A DNA stretch of 64,000 nt from Azotobacter paspali (GCF_042434745.1 NZ_JBHLSS010000100.1); one strand, 5' to 3'. Positions 42,427 through 52,309 are shown, counted from the stretch's first letter. Notes: generated by a model not told the origin, from the letters alone. Numbers and translations are program-made.

Positions 42427-43146
42427 TCAGGCCGCCTTGGCCTGGGTTTCCAGCTCCGCCTTGAGTTGCGGGTCTAGCTTCAACTGCCGGGCCAGCTCGT
42501 CCAGGTAGGCGCGCTCCATGAATTGCTCCTCGTCGACCGCCAGGAGGCTCGCGAGGTAGATCTCCGCAGCCAGCTCCGGCGTGTCGGCGGCCCTAGCCAC
42601 CTCGGCCGGATCCAGCGGCCTGCTCAGCTCGGCCTGCAGCCAGCGTTGCAACTCGGCATCCTCCGCGACCTTCGCCAACTCGGTTTCGATCAGTTGGCGC
42701 TCGCGCTCGTCCACATGCCCGTCGGCCTTGGCCGCAGCGACCAGTGCCTTGAGTACGGCCTGGCTATGCCTCTCGGCCTTTTCCGGCGGCAGGCGGTCAA
42801 GGGTCTGCGGCTCGCGCCCGGGAGTCCCGGCCTGCTGCGCCTGCCAGTTGCTGAAGGCCTTGTAGGCGAGCACCCCGAGAGCGGCAAGACCGCCGTAAGC
42901 CATGGCGTTGCCGCCGAGCTTGCCGAGCCGCCGCTTGCCGAGCAGCAAGCCGAGGGCGCCTGCCGCCAGGGCACCCTTGCCGCCAGCGCCCATCAAGCCG
43001 CCCAGGGAACCGCCACCGGCACCACCGAGGATATCGCCGAGCAAGCTACCGCCCGCCCTGTCCCCGCCGCCGGGCATCGACTGTCCTTGCTGGCGAAAGG
43101 TCTGGGCGGACTTGAGGAGTTGGTCGAGCAATCCGCTGGTATTCAT
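42427..43146 (-). CDS. DUF533 inner-membrane protein with TerB-like domain (YebE-like)
   Basis: A 239-residue protein. The N-terminal third is glycine-rich (GDILGGAGGGSLGGLMGAGG) and leads to one or two membrane helices (AMAYGGLAALGVLAYKAF). The C-terminal half, about residues 125-239, is a TerB-like helical domain (LKALVAAAKADGHVDERERQLIE). Function unknown; enterobacterial YebE responds to envelope stress. Copy B ends 28 bp beyond its stop. Confidence 0.85.
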   Translation of the reverse strand: MNTSGLLDQLLKSAQTFRQQGQSMPGGGDRAGGSLLGDILGGAGGGSLGGLMGAGGKGALAAGALGLLLGKRRLGKLGGNAMAYGGLAALGVLAYKAFSNWQAQQAGTPGREPQTLDRLPPEKAERHSQAVLKALVAAAKADGHVDERERQLIETELAKVAEDAELQRWLQAELSRPLDPAEVARAADTPELAAEIYLASLLAVDEEQFMERAYLDELARQLKLDPQLKAELETQAKAA

Positions 43147-43185
43147 AGCGCAGTCTCCTTTGGATCGGAAAACGAGGCCGGCGGG

Positions 43186-44292
43186 TCAGTCGAGTTCGCC
43201 GGACTCGCGGAACGGCGTGTCGCGATGCGCGGCCCGCACGTATTGCGCCGGCCAGGGCACCGCTTTGTCGCCGAGAAAGTCCGCTGCATGCAGCGGCCAG
43301 TAGGGATCGCGCAGCAGCTCGCGGGCTAGCAGGATCAGGTCGGCCTGGCCGGTGCGCAGGATGTGCTCGGCCTGCGCCGCCTCGGTAATCATGCCCACCG
43401 CGCCAGTGGCGATCCCCGCTTCGCGGCGTATCTGTTCGGCGAAGCGGGTCTGGTAGCCGGGCCCGACGGGAATTTCCGCCGCGGCCGCGGTGCCGCCGGA
43501 AGACACGTCGATCAGATCGACGCCCAGTGCCTTGAGGCGCCGGGTCAGCGCTACCGTCTCCTCCGGGTTCCAGCCTTCCTCCACCCAATCGGTGGCCGAC
43601 AGGCGGACGAACAACGGCAGGGTCTCGGGCCATACCGCGCGTACCGCCTCGGTCACCTCCAGCAATAGGCGGATGCGGTTGTCGAAGCTGCCGCCGTACT
43701 GGTCCCGACGCTGGTTAGACAACGGCGAGAGGAATTGATGCAACAGGTAACCATGGGCGGCGTGCACTTCGACGACTTTGAAACCGGCGGCCAGGGCACG
43801 CTCGGCGGCTTGCACGAAGGCCCGGACGACCTCGTGGATACCGGCCTCGTCGAGGACTTCGGGCACCCTGTGGCGAGGATCGAAGGGAATTGCCGAGGGG
43901 CCGACCGGAACCCAGCCGCCCTCCTCGAGCGGCACGCTGCCCGGCCGGCCCAGCCAGGGTTGCCAGACGCCCGCCTTGCGTCCGGCATGGGCCAACTGGA
44001 TGCCGGCCAGCGAGCCCTGGGACTCGATGAAAGAGGTGATGCGGCGCAGCGGCTCGATCTGCTCGTCATTCCAGAGGCCAAGATCCTGGGCGGAAATGCG
44101 CCCTTCAGCGACGACCGCGGTGGCCTCGAAGATCACCAGCCCGGCTCCGCCCACCGCACGGCTGCCCAGGTGCACCAAATGCCAGTCGTTAGCCAGCCCG
44201 TCCCGGGCCGAGTACTGGCACATTGGCGATACGACGATGCGGTTGGGCAAGGTCAGTTGACGCAAAGTCAGGGGCTCGAACAACAGGCTCAT
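43186..44292 (-). CDS. NADH:flavin oxidoreductase, OYE family (YqjM/xenobiotic-reductase-like)
   Basis: A 368-residue FMN enzyme of the Old Yellow Enzyme family. The opening LFEPLTLRQLTLPNRIVVSPMCQYSA, with the cysteine of the YqjM class, and the active-site pair HAAHGYLLHQFLSP are diagnostic. The FMN phosphate site is near GAVGMITEAAQAE and RELLRDPYWPLHAA. It reduces activated C=C bonds in unknown substrates. ATG 44292 was chosen. It follows glxK by 110 bp. Confidence 0.92.
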   Translation of the reverse strand: MSLLFEPLTLRQLTLPNRIVVSPMCQYSARDGLANDWHLVHLGSRAVGGAGLVIFEATAVVAEGRISAQDLGLWNDEQIEPLRRITSFIESQGSLAGIQLAHAGRKAGVWQPWLGRPGSVPLEEGGWVPVGPSAIPFDPRHRVPEVLDEAGIHEVVRAFVQAAERALAAGFKVVEVHAAHGYLLHQFLSPLSNQRRDQYGGSFDNRIRLLLEVTEAVRAVWPETLPLFVRLSATDWVEEGWNPEETVALTRRLKALGVDLIDVSSGGTAAAAEIPVGPGYQTRFAEQIRREAGIATGAVGMITEAAQAEHILRTGQADLILLARELLRDPYWPLHAADFLGDKAVPWPAQYVRAAHRDTPFRESGELD

Positions 44293-44402
44293 GGCAACAC
44301 TCCCTTGAATCCGAACGAATGGTCGACACTTCAACTCTAGACGGGAGCCAGGCCTGCACCCGCAGGGACAGGCCCGGCAAGCAGCCGGGAATACCACGAT
44401 TT

Positions 44403-45539
44403 TCAGCCACGCGCCAGCTGCCAGAGCCGGGCGATGTCGGCGGCGCGCCGACGCAGCAGGACGGAGGCGTCAGCGAGGGCGGCAGCCAGGCTGATCGGTC
44501 CCGGTGCCAGGCTGAAGGCGGCATCGATGCCGTGCCCGTAGAGGCGTTCGTAACCGTCTCCGAGCACGCCGGCCAGGGCTACGACCGGCACGCCGTGGCG
44601 CTTGGCGATGCCCGCCACGCCTATCGGCGTCTTGCCGTGCAGGGTCTGCTCGTCGAGCCGCCCCTCGCCGGTGATCACCAGGTCGGCGCCCATCACGGCC
44701 TGCTCCAGACCGCTGACCTCGGCGACCAGCTCGATACCGGGGCGAAAGGCCGCGCCGAGGAAGGTCCGCGCCGCGAAGCCGATGCCGCCGGCCGCGCCGC
44801 TGCCGGGGAGGTCCCGGGCGTCGCGGTCCAGCGTCGCCGCACAGACATCGGCGAAATGGCCGAGGGCGGCGTCGAGCTGACGCACCTGCTCCGGCGTGGC
44901 GCCCTTCTGCGGACCGAACACCTGCGAGGCGCCGCGCTGCCCGCAGAGCGGGTTGTCGACATCGTAGGCGACCTCGAAGGCCACCGCCGCCAGGCGCGAA
45001 TCGAGTCCCGCCGGATCGATCCTGTGGAGCTGCGCCAGGGCCGCCCCGCCGGGTGGCAACGGCCGGCCTTCGGCATCCTCCAGGCGTACGCCGAGAGCAC
45101 TCAGCATGCCGCTGCCGGCGTCGTTGGTGGCGCTGCCGCCGAAGCCGAGGACGATCCGCTCGGCGCCGGCCTCCAGCGCCGCAAGGATCAGCTCGCCGGT
45201 GCCATAGGTGCAGCTGCGCAAGGCATCGCGGCGGTCCGGCGGCACCAGATGCAGGCCGCTGGCCGCGGCCATCTCGATCACCGCGCTGCGGCTCTCGGCG
45301 ATCCATCCCCAGTGCGCCAGCACCGGCTCGCCAAGCGGGCCGCGTACCAGAATTTCACGCCGCTCGCCGCCGACCGCGGCGATCACCGCCTCCACTGTAC
45401 CCTCGCCACCGTCGGCCATCGGCCGGCAGAGCAGTTCGGCCCGCGGCCAGACCTCACCGAGCCCGACGGCGATGGCCGCAGCCACCTCGGCGGCGGACAG
45501 GCTTTCCTTGAACGAATCGGGAGCAATTACGATTTTCAT
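44403..45539 (-). CDS. glxK: Glycerate 2-kinase
   Basis: A 378-residue kinase of the GlxK/GarK family that phosphorylates D-glycerate to 2-phosphoglycerate. The opening MKIVIAPDSFKESLSAAEVA, the block MADGGEGTVEAVIAA and GFGGSATNDAGSGMLSALG are diagnostic. It lies between the OYE gene and cdaR on the same strand. The regulator and the MFS transporter beyond it suggest use of glycerate or related acids. ATG 45539 has a GAAAG site upstream. Confidence 0.93.
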   Translation of the reverse strand: MKIVIAPDSFKESLSAAEVAAAIAVGLGEVWPRAELLCRPMADGGEGTVEAVIAAVGGERREILVRGPLGEPVLAHWGWIAESRSAVIEMAAASGLHLVPPDRRDALRSCTYGTGELILAALEAGAERIVLGFGGSATNDAGSGMLSALGVRLEDAEGRPLPPGGAALAQLHRIDPAGLDSRLAAVAFEVAYDVDNPLCGQRGASQVFGPQKGATPEQVRQLDAALGHFADVCAATLDRDARDLPGSGAAGGIGFAARTFLGAAFRPGIELVAEVSGLEQAVMGADLVITGEGRLDEQTLHGKTPIGVAGIAKRHGVPVVALAGVLGDGYERLYGHGIDAAFSLAPGPISLAAALADASVLLRRRAADIARLWQLARG

Positions 45540-45673
45540 GGCGAACTTTCTTTTCCTGTCTTGGAGTATGGGATGCGCACACGCGCCAGACTCACTCTGC
45601 TGAGCAATCGCCCAAGGCGCGTCGACGGAACGACAAAGTTCAGCACGCAAGCTCTGTGCAAAGGAATAAAAAC

Positions 45674-46783
45674 TCAGGCCGGCGGCTCCTCCGGCAACAG
45701 CTGCACGCCCAGATAGAGGCTCAGCAGACCGTCCAGGCTTAGTGGATCGACCCCGCTCAGCTCGGCGATCCGTTCCATGCGATAGCGCAGGCTGTTGCGG
45801 TGCACGCCGAGGGCATCGGCGCAGGCCTGATTCTGTCCGCCGTGCTCGCACCAGCTGCGCAGGGTGCGCAATAGCTGGCCACCGGCATCGCGCGCGCGCA
45901 GACGCCGCAACGGACGTAGCAGTTCGTCGACCGCCTCGTCGTCGCGGAAACGCCAGAGCAAGGCGGGCAGGCGGTGCCGCTGCAGGCTGAGCAGGCGTTG
46001 GTCGGCGAGGATCGCCCGACCATAGGCAAGCAGGTCGCGCACCCGGCGGTAACCGCGACGCACGCCGTCGACGCCCTCGGCCCGTTCGCCGACGGCGACG
46101 CGGAGAATCCACCAACCCTGTCCCTCGATCCTTTCCAGCAGGCGCGCCTCGTCATGGACGACGGCTCCCGGCCGGCACCAGAGCAGCGAGCTGGCCGCCG
46201 GCGACACGCACCAGCTGTCCGGATAGCACGCCAGCAGCCAGTCGCCCAGCCGCTCGGCAGACACTCCCTCGGCCAGCTCGAACAGCCAGGGAGTGCGCCC
46301 CAGCTGCGGCTTGAGGCCGAGCAGGTGGGCCTCGTCGAACAGCCGGAGAATGTCGCCCCCCTCTTCCAGCAGTAACGCCAGCAGATCGTCGCTACGCTGT
46401 CGGCGCCAGTGCCGCTCCACTTGTTGCTGATAACGCTGGGCGACCAACATTTCGGCGCTCATGCGCACCAGTTCGGCATAGATGCGCACCTGCTCGGGAT
46501 CGCCGGTGATGCCGAGCACCCCGATCAGCCGCCGGTCGAGGAACAGCGGCAGGTTGATCCCCGGCTGCACGCCCCTCAGGCAGGCCGCCACCTGGCTGTC
46601 GATCGCCACCACCCGGCCGTTGGCCAGTACCAGCTGCGCGCCCTCGTGGCGGGTATTGATCCGGCTGCGCTCGCCACTGGCGAGGATCAGCCCCTGGCTG
46701 TCCATCACATTGACGTTGTACGGCAGGATCGCCATTGCACGCGAGACGATATCCTGCGCCAGTCCGTAGTCCAATTCGAACAT
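45674..46783 (-). CDS. cdaR: Sugar-diacid/glycerate regulator CdaR
   Basis: A 369-residue activator. Residues 1-135 form the diacid recognition domain (DIVSRAMAILPYNVNVMDSQG, then TIGDPEQ-type loop here as ITGDPEQVRIYAELV). The C-terminal PucR/CdaR helix-turn-helix is QACADALGVHRNSLRYRMERI. CdaR controls galactarate, glucarate and glycerate genes in E. coli. It diverges from the MFS gene and precedes glxK, fitting local control of both. Confidence 0.9.
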   Translation of the reverse strand: MFELDYGLAQDIVSRAMAILPYNVNVMDSQGLILASGERSRINTRHEGAQLVLANGRVVAIDSQVAACLRGVQPGINLPLFLDRRLIGVLGITGDPEQVRIYAELVRMSAEMLVAQRYQQQVERHWRRQRSDDLLALLLEEGGDILRLFDEAHLLGLKPQLGRTPWLFELAEGVSAERLGDWLLACYPDSWCVSPAASSLLWCRPGAVVHDEARLLERIEGQGWWILRVAVGERAEGVDGVRRGYRRVRDLLAYGRAILADQRLLSLQRHRLPALLWRFRDDEAVDELLRPLRRLRARDAGGQLLRTLRSWCEHGGQNQACADALGVHRNSLRYRMERIAELSGVDPLSLDGLLSLYLGVQLLPEEPPA

Positions 46784-47105
46784 GCAAGTCCGCTCCCTGT
46801 TGGGACCTCTGTCCGGCCTTGCCAGAAGAGCCCTTTCAATCCTTGGAGCCAGCCATTGCCCCTTCCCTCCAGGCGGCCAAACGGTCGGCGACAGACTCCA
46901 GCTTTCCCCGCCCCAGCACCTCGACCGAGTCCCTGACCGATCGTCCAGCCGGAGCGGTCGGTATTATGGCGGAAAGAACTGTTCATTTGCACAAATAAGC
47001 GGATATCCATCCGTGCAGATCGCCAAAGACAACTGTGAAACGATCACCGATACTTGACCGATAAGGAGTGTACCGGCTCCATAACAGCCATTGAGAGAGA
47101 CAAGC
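46784..47105. promoter_or_regulatory. Divergent promoter region cdaR / MFS transporter
   Basis: This 322-bp gap separates cdaR from the MFS gene and has no gene. It should hold both promoters and CdaR sites. GACCGAT occurs twice (about 46935 and 47052), TATTAT at 46962-46967 could be a -10, and TTTGCACAAA (about 46985-46994) is a near-palindrome. The MFS ribosome site is GAGAGAGA just before ATG 47106. None of these is proven. Confidence 0.4.
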
Positions 47106-48419
47106 ATGTCCATGTCGAATAGCACTGCCTGCCCTGCCGCTGGCAGTGACGAAAAGGAAAAGAATGCGCTGTACCGCAAGATCACCCTGCGGCTCATTCC
47201 ATTCATCTTCATTTGCTATCTGTTCAACTACATCGACCGCGTCAACGTCGGCTTCGCCAAGCTGCAGATGCTCGAAGCTCTGTCGTTCAGCGAGACCGTC
47301 TACGGCCTGGGCGCCGGGATCTTCTTCATCGGCTACGTGCTCTGCGGCGTGCCCAGCAACCTGGCGCTGACCCGCTTCGGCCCGCGCCGCTGGATCGCCG
47401 TGATGATGATCGCCTGGGGCCTGTTCTCCACCGCTCTGCTGCTGGTCAAGAGCCCCGGCCAGTTCTATGCCCTGCGCCTGCTCACTGGCGCCGCAGAGGC
47501 CGGCTTCTTCCCGGGCATGGTGCTCTACCTGTCGCAGTGGTTTCCGGCCAGCCGTCGTGGCCGCATCATGGCCCTGTTCATGTCGGCGATCCCGGTCTCC
47601 GGGCTGCTCGGCGGGCCCTTCTCCGGCTGGATCCTTAACCATTTCGCGGCCGGCCAGGGCGGCCTCGCCGCCTGGCAGTGGATGTTCTTGATCCAGGGTC
47701 TGCCGACCGTGGCGCTCGGCGTGCTGGCGCTGTTCCTGCTCAGCGACGGCTTCGCCAAGGCCCGCTGGCTGAACGACACCGAACGCAGCCTGCTTGAAGC
47801 CGATCTGCGCGAAGAGGCGGCGAACAAGGCAGAGAAGGTCACCGACTCCTTCGCCGCGGTGTTCCGCAACCCCACCGTATGGGCCCTCGGCCTGGTCTAT
47901 TTCTGCATTCAGAGCGGGGTCTACGCGATCAACTTCTGGCTGCCGTCGATCATCAAAAGCCTTGGCTTCACCGACGCCCTGGTGATCGGCTGGATCAGCG
48001 CCATTCCCTACCTGCTGGCGGGGCTGTTCATGCTGCTGACCGGCCGCTCGGCCGACCTGGGCAACGAACGCCGCTGGCACCTGGTGGTACCGATGTGGAT
48101 GGGCGCCGCCGGCCTGCTGATCGCGGTGAACTTCGCTGACAATCCCATCTTCGCCATCCTCGGCCTGAGCATCGCGACCATGGGCGCACTCACTGGCCTG
48201 CCGATGTTCTGGCCGCTACCGACCGCCTTCCTCAGTGCCGGCGCCGCCGCCGGCGGCCTGGCCCTGATCAACTCGATGGGACAGATGGCCGGCTTCCTCA
48301 GTCCCTACCTAGTCGGCTGGATTAAGGACACGACAGGCTCCACCGACGCCGCCCTGTACCTGCTGGCCGGGGTGATCGTGTCCGGCAGCCTGCTCGCCTT
48401 GGCCATCAGCCGTCGCTGA
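47106..48419 (+). CDS. MFS transporter, anion:cation symporter type (GudP/GarP-like)
   Basis: A 437-residue, 12-helix major facilitator. The opening FIFICYLFNYIDRVNVGFAK is the anion:cation symporter (ACS) signature found in glucarate, galactarate, tartrate and phthalate carriers. Helix-pair motifs such as RFGPRRWIAVMMIAWGL are intact. The divergent cdaR and nearby glxK suggest glycerate, tartronate or sugar diacid as substrate. ATG 47106 was preferred over 47091. Confidence 0.88.
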   Translation: MSMSNSTACPAAGSDEKEKNALYRKITLRLIPFIFICYLFNYIDRVNVGFAKLQMLEALSFSETVYGLGAGIFFIGYVLCGVPSNLALTRFGPRRWIAVMMIAWGLFSTALLLVKSPGQFYALRLLTGAAEAGFFPGMVLYLSQWFPASRRGRIMALFMSAIPVSGLLGGPFSGWILNHFAAGQGGLAAWQWMFLIQGLPTVALGVLALFLLSDGFAKARWLNDTERSLLEADLREEAANKAEKVTDSFAAVFRNPTVWALGLVYFCIQSGVYAINFWLPSIIKSLGFTDALVIGWISAIPYLLAGLFMLLTGRSADLGNERRWHLVVPMWMGAAGLLIAVNFADNPIFAILGLSIATMGALTGLPMFWPLPTAFLSAGAAAGGLALINSMGQMAGFLSPYLVGWIKDTTGSTDAALYLLAGVIVSGSLLALAISRR

Positions 48420-48424
48420 GCACC

Positions 48425-48455
48425 GCCTGGCGCCGCCGGCAAAGCGGTGCCAGGC
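48425..48455. terminator. Bidirectional hairpin between MFS gene and recJ
   Basis: GCCTGGCGCCGC (48425-48436) pairs with GCGGTGCCAGGC (48444-48455) with one G-T mismatch. It sits between the converging ends at 48419 and 48470 and has no U-run. Confidence 0.5.
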
Positions 48456-48469
48456 AACGCCAAGCCCAC

Positions 48470-50179
48470 TCAGCGCGCTTCGATGTGCACCACCAGCAGT
48501 TGCACGCTCTCCCGCCCACGGTACTCGTTAACGTCCAGCCGATAGGCCAGTTCGGCCCAGCGCACCGTCGGATTCGGCCATAGCTCGCGATCGATATTGA
48601 AAGCGATGGCGTCGAGCTGCAGCGCACCGCACTCGCTGCGTACCACCAGCTTCAGGTGGCGCTCGCCAACCAGCCGCTGCTGGACGAGCTGGAAGACCCC
48701 GTGGAACAGCGGCTCCGGGAAGTGCTGCCCCCAAGGGCCGGCCTGGCCCAGGGCCCGGGCCAGGTCGATGTGGAACTCCTCGATGCCGAGCGGGCCGTCG
48801 GAGAGCAGTCGCCCATTCAGGTCGTCGGCGCGGAGCTGGCGGCGTACTTCGGCATCGAACGCCGCGGCGAAGGCGCCGAAGTTCTCCCGCGGCAGCGACA
48901 GCCCAGCGGCCATGGCGTGCCCACCGAACTTGCTGATCAGCCCCGGCTGCCGGGCCGCCACCGCATCCAGCGCATCGCGGATATGAAACCCCGGCACCGA
49001 ACGCGCCGAGCCCTTGAGCAGATCGTCGCCGGCGTCGGCGAAGGCGATGGCCGGGCGGTGGTAGCGCTCCTTAAGGCGCGAGGCGAGGATGCCGATCACC
49101 CCTTGGTGCCAATCCGGCTCGAACAGGCAGAGGCCGAAGGGCAGTTTCTCGACCGGCAGTTCCCTGAGCTGGGCCAGGGCTTCACGCTGCATGCCTTGCT
49201 CGATGGCCTTGCGGTCCTGGTTGAGCTGGTCGAGCTGCACCGCCATCTCGCGGGCCAGTTCCTCATCCTCGCAGAGCAGGCATTCGATACCGAGGGACAT
49301 GTCGTCCAGCCGCCCGGCGGCGTTGAGCCGCGGCCCGAGGATGAAGCCGAGATCGGTGGAAGTGATCCGTCGCGGGTCGCGCCCGGCCACCCCGAGCAGC
49401 GCGCGCAACCCCGGTCGCGCCCGTCCGGCGCGGATGCGTGCCAACCCCTGGTGGACCAGGATGCGGTTGTTGGCGTCCAGCGGTACCACGTCGGCGACGC
49501 TGCCCAGGGCGACCAGATCGAGCAGTTCGGCCAAGTTCGGCTCGCTCCGCCCGGCGAACCAGCCCAGTTCGCGCAGACGGGCGCGCAGCGCCAGCAGCAC
49601 GTAGAAGATCACCCCGACCCCGGCCAGGGCCTTGCTGGGGAAGTCGCAGCCCGGCTGGTTGGGATTGACGATAGCGTCCGCCACCGGCAGTTCGTGGCCC
49701 GGTAGGTGATGGTCGGTGACCAGCACCTGCAGGCCGGCGGCCTTGGCCGCGGCCACCCCGTCAAGGCTGGAAATGCCGTTGTCCACCGTCACCAGCAGCT
49801 CCGGCCGGCGCTCCAGGGCCACGGCGACGATCTCTGGAGTCAGACCGTAGCCGTATTCGAAGCGGTTCGGCACCAAATAGTCGACATGCACGGCGCCGAG
49901 CAGGCGCAGGCCGAGCACGCCGACCGTGCTGGCGGTAGCACCGTCGGCATCGAAGTCGCCGACGAAGAGGATGCGCCGACGCTCGCGCAGCGCCTCGACC
50001 AGAAGCGCCACCGCAGCCTCGATGCCCTTGAGCCGGCGGTAGGGCAACAGTTGCGCCAGCTTCTTGTCCAGTTCGGCGGCGGACTGCACGCCACGGGCGG
50101 CATAGAGCCGGGTCAGAAGCGGCGGCAGATCGCCCAGGTCGGGCAAGGGCTCGGGCAGTGGACGGGATTCGATTCGCAT
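48470..50179 (-). CDS. recJ: Single-stranded-DNA exonuclease RecJ
   Basis: A 569-residue 5'-3' ssDNA exonuclease for recombination and mismatch repair. DHH-family motifs are DFDADG (residues 75-80) and DHH (156-158 in VTDHHLPG). The block FGGHAMAAGLSL marks the DHHA1 domain and a C-terminal OB-like domain follows. Length is normal. It lies after yaeQ on the same strand with an 80-bp gap. Confidence 0.96.
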   Translation of the reverse strand: MRIESRPLPEPLPDLGDLPPLLTRLYAARGVQSAAELDKKLAQLLPYRRLKGIEAAVALLVEALRERRRILFVGDFDADGATASTVGVLGLRLLGAVHVDYLVPNRFEYGYGLTPEIVAVALERRPELLVTVDNGISSLDGVAAAKAAGLQVLVTDHHLPGHELPVADAIVNPNQPGCDFPSKALAGVGVIFYVLLALRARLRELGWFAGRSEPNLAELLDLVALGSVADVVPLDANNRILVHQGLARIRAGRARPGLRALLGVAGRDPRRITSTDLGFILGPRLNAAGRLDDMSLGIECLLCEDEELAREMAVQLDQLNQDRKAIEQGMQREALAQLRELPVEKLPFGLCLFEPDWHQGVIGILASRLKERYHRPAIAFADAGDDLLKGSARSVPGFHIRDALDAVAARQPGLISKFGGHAMAAGLSLPRENFGAFAAAFDAEVRRQLRADDLNGRLLSDGPLGIEEFHIDLARALGQAGPWGQHFPEPLFHGVFQLVQQRLVGERHLKLVVRSECGALQLDAIAFNIDRELWPNPTVRWAELAYRLDVNEYRGRESVQLLVVHIEAR

Positions 50180-50258
50180 TGGATGGTAATTTTAGGGCGG
50201 CAGCCGCCGCCGGATTCGAAGACTGGCGGGACACTCCCGCCTTACGGGGAAACGTCGC

Positions 50259-50798
50259 TCAGCGCTCGCCGAGCAGCCACTCCAGGGGAATCTCGTGCTG
50301 ACCGCGCTCGTCGGTGACGAACAAGGCGCCGTCGCTGATCATCAGGCTCCAACTGAGCGAACGCGGCAGGTCGCGGGCCAGTTCTTCCAGGGCCTCCTGG
50401 CCCACAGCCGCCACGCTGAGATTCTTCAGGCCCTTCACCGCCTCCAGCACCTTGCCCTGCCAGACCCGCAGGCTGCCGTAGGCCAGCAGGCTGACCCGCT
50501 CGGCGCGGCGCGAGCACCAGGTCAGGCGTTCGGCGTCCGGCTGGCCGACTTCGATCCAGTGCAGGACGCGGTCGTCGAGACTTTTCAGCCACAACGCCGG
50601 TTCGTCGACGTCTGACAGGCCGCGGCCGAAAGCCAGTTGCTCGTCGTACCAAAGAGCATAGGCGATCAGCCGCACGGCCAGGCGCTCCTCGGTTTCCGAA
50701 GGATGCCGGGCGACGGTGAAGCGCAAGTTCTCGTAGACGCCGCGATCCAGGTCGGTGAGATTGAGTTCGACTTTGTAAGGCGTGGCTTGCAGGGCCAT
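50259..50798 (-). CDS. yaeQ: YaeQ family protein
   Basis: A 179-residue protein with the PD-(D/E)XK-like YaeQ fold. Typical blocks are YKVELNLTDLDRGVYENLRFTVARHPSET near the start, FGRGLSDVDEPALW and DGALFVTDERGQHEIPLEWL at the end. Enteric YaeQ was linked to suppression of RfaH loss; molecular function is unknown. Confidence 0.93.
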   Translation of the reverse strand: MALQATPYKVELNLTDLDRGVYENLRFTVARHPSETEERLAVRLIAYALWYDEQLAFGRGLSDVDEPALWLKSLDDRVLHWIEVGQPDAERLTWCSRRAERVSLLAYGSLRVWQGKVLEAVKGLKNLSVAAVGQEALEELARDLPRSLSWSLMISDGALFVTDERGQHEIPLEWLLGER

Positions 50799-50859
50799 GG
50801 GCAGGCATCCGGTCCGCTTCGAAAGGCGGCAAGTGTACCCCGAATCCGCGCTGCGGGCG

Positions 50860-52005
50860 TCAGTCGGCGGAACACTCGACCTGATCGCGACCGTTGGCCT
50901 TGGCCAGGTACAGCGCTTGATCGCTCAGCGCCAGCAGGCGCGACAGGTCGTACCCGGCCTGTTCGCTGGAGGCGACGCCGATGCTGACGCTGACGCGCAC
51001 CCCTGGTTCCAGCGACAGTTCGCTACAGGCCTGGCGGATGCGCTCGGCCACCTGCAGCGATACCGTTCTGTCCGCCCCTGGCAGCAAACAGGCGAACTCC
51101 TCGCCGCCGATACGCCCGCAGATATCCTGCTGGCGGATCTTCAAGGCGAGCAGACGGCCGAAGGCGACCAGCGCTGCATCGCCCATAGCGTGCCCATGGG
51201 TATCGTTCAGTCGCTTGAAATGATCGAGGTCGCAGAGCAGCAAGGCCACCGGCCGTCCCTCGGCGGCGCAGCGGGCCAACAGAACCTCGCCGCCGCTGGT
51301 GAAGGCCCGGCGGTTGCCGATGTCGGTAAGCGGATCGCGATAGGCGACCGCTCGGTAGCGCTGCTCGGCGCGCTCGCGGACCATGGCCAAGGTGGCGAAG
51401 GCGATGCCGTTGGCGAACAGGAAGGCCTCTAGCACCACCCAAGCCATAAAGTCGGCAACGCTTTCGCTCCAGCGCAGGCCAATGGAGGCGCCGTGATCGA
51501 ACAACAACCGCAGGCAGTAGAAAGTGCCGTGCAGGACCAGCATCCCCAGCGCCGGCGCGACGGAGACCGTCAGGGAGGCGCGGACACGCCAGAGCTCCCA
51601 GGCCCCCAGCGCGCTGTAGAGAATGACCAGCAGGTTGGCGATCGCCACCCGCAGCGGTAGCAAGGCCAGGAATGTCGGCCACAGGCAGAGTAGCCCCCAG
51701 AGCAACGCGCCGCCTATGATTCCCGGCCACCAAGCCGGTCGCCCGGCGAACACCCGCGAAGTCGTCCAGCCCAATCCGCCCGACAATTGCAGCAGCATGT
51801 TGCCGAGCACGATGGACAGGGTATCGATGCCGACGCCGCGCAGGCTGCTCAGCAGCATGCCGGCAGCAGCTACCAGCAGCGTGCTGGCCATGTAGCCGAG
51901 GGTCGACTCGCCTTCGCTGCGCCACCAAGCATGCAGCATCAGCAGGCCCAGCAGGATCAGGACGTAGACAACCGTCAGCAGCAGGGTGGGCAGATGCAAG
52001 GTCAT
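50860..52005 (-). CDS. Membrane diguanylate cyclase (GGDEF)
   Basis: A 381-residue protein. About six membrane helices fill residues 5-210 and form the sensor part, followed by a GGDEF domain (about 215-381). The active site is GGEEF in CGRIGGEEFACLLPG, so c-di-GMP synthesis is expected. The substrate-binding block CDLDHFKRLNDTHGHAMGD is intact. A classical RxxD inhibitory site was not found before GGEEF. ATG 52005 was chosen; the open frame extends further upstream. Confidence 0.88.
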   Translation of the reverse strand: MTLHLPTLLLTVVYVLILLGLLMLHAWWRSEGESTLGYMASTLLVAAAGMLLSSLRGVGIDTLSIVLGNMLLQLSGGLGWTTSRVFAGRPAWWPGIIGGALLWGLLCLWPTFLALLPLRVAIANLLVILYSALGAWELWRVRASLTVSVAPALGMLVLHGTFYCLRLLFDHGASIGLRWSESVADFMAWVVLEAFLFANGIAFATLAMVRERAEQRYRAVAYRDPLTDIGNRRAFTSGGEVLLARCAAEGRPVALLLCDLDHFKRLNDTHGHAMGDAALVAFGRLLALKIRQQDICGRIGGEEFACLLPGADRTVSLQVAERIRQACSELSLEPGVRVSVSIGVASSEQAGYDLSRLLALSDQALYLAKANGRDQVECSAD

Positions 52006-52309
52006 GGACAGGCTGGGGCCGGGACCGGGAGGCGAGACTTTACGTGCGCCAATGGCATGGCACCAGCCCTCGGAAGCCATGCCCGAACCGTTCGGGCGCG
52101 GCGCCATGAGTCAGCGTCTTAGCAACCCGCAGGTTTCCTGACGTGCCTGGCCACACTTCCCTGTGCCGTGCTCTCCTCCTCCGGTCCGCCCATGCGCAAC
52201 GTCCGTTGCCGGAGCGACCCACCACCCGGCATGGAAACGGAATGCGCCAGTATCCGGGCGCAAGCGAAAGGCCCGCAACGATCATCGCGCATCCGGTCGC
52301 CCATCGGAC
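52006..52309 (-). other. Intergenic stretch upstream of the diguanylate cyclase gene
   Basis: About 300 bp without a credible gene. It includes the palindrome GCCCGAACCGTTCGGGC (52080-52096) and should carry the promoter of the GGDEF gene. No clean -35/-10 pair was found. Confidence 0.4.
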
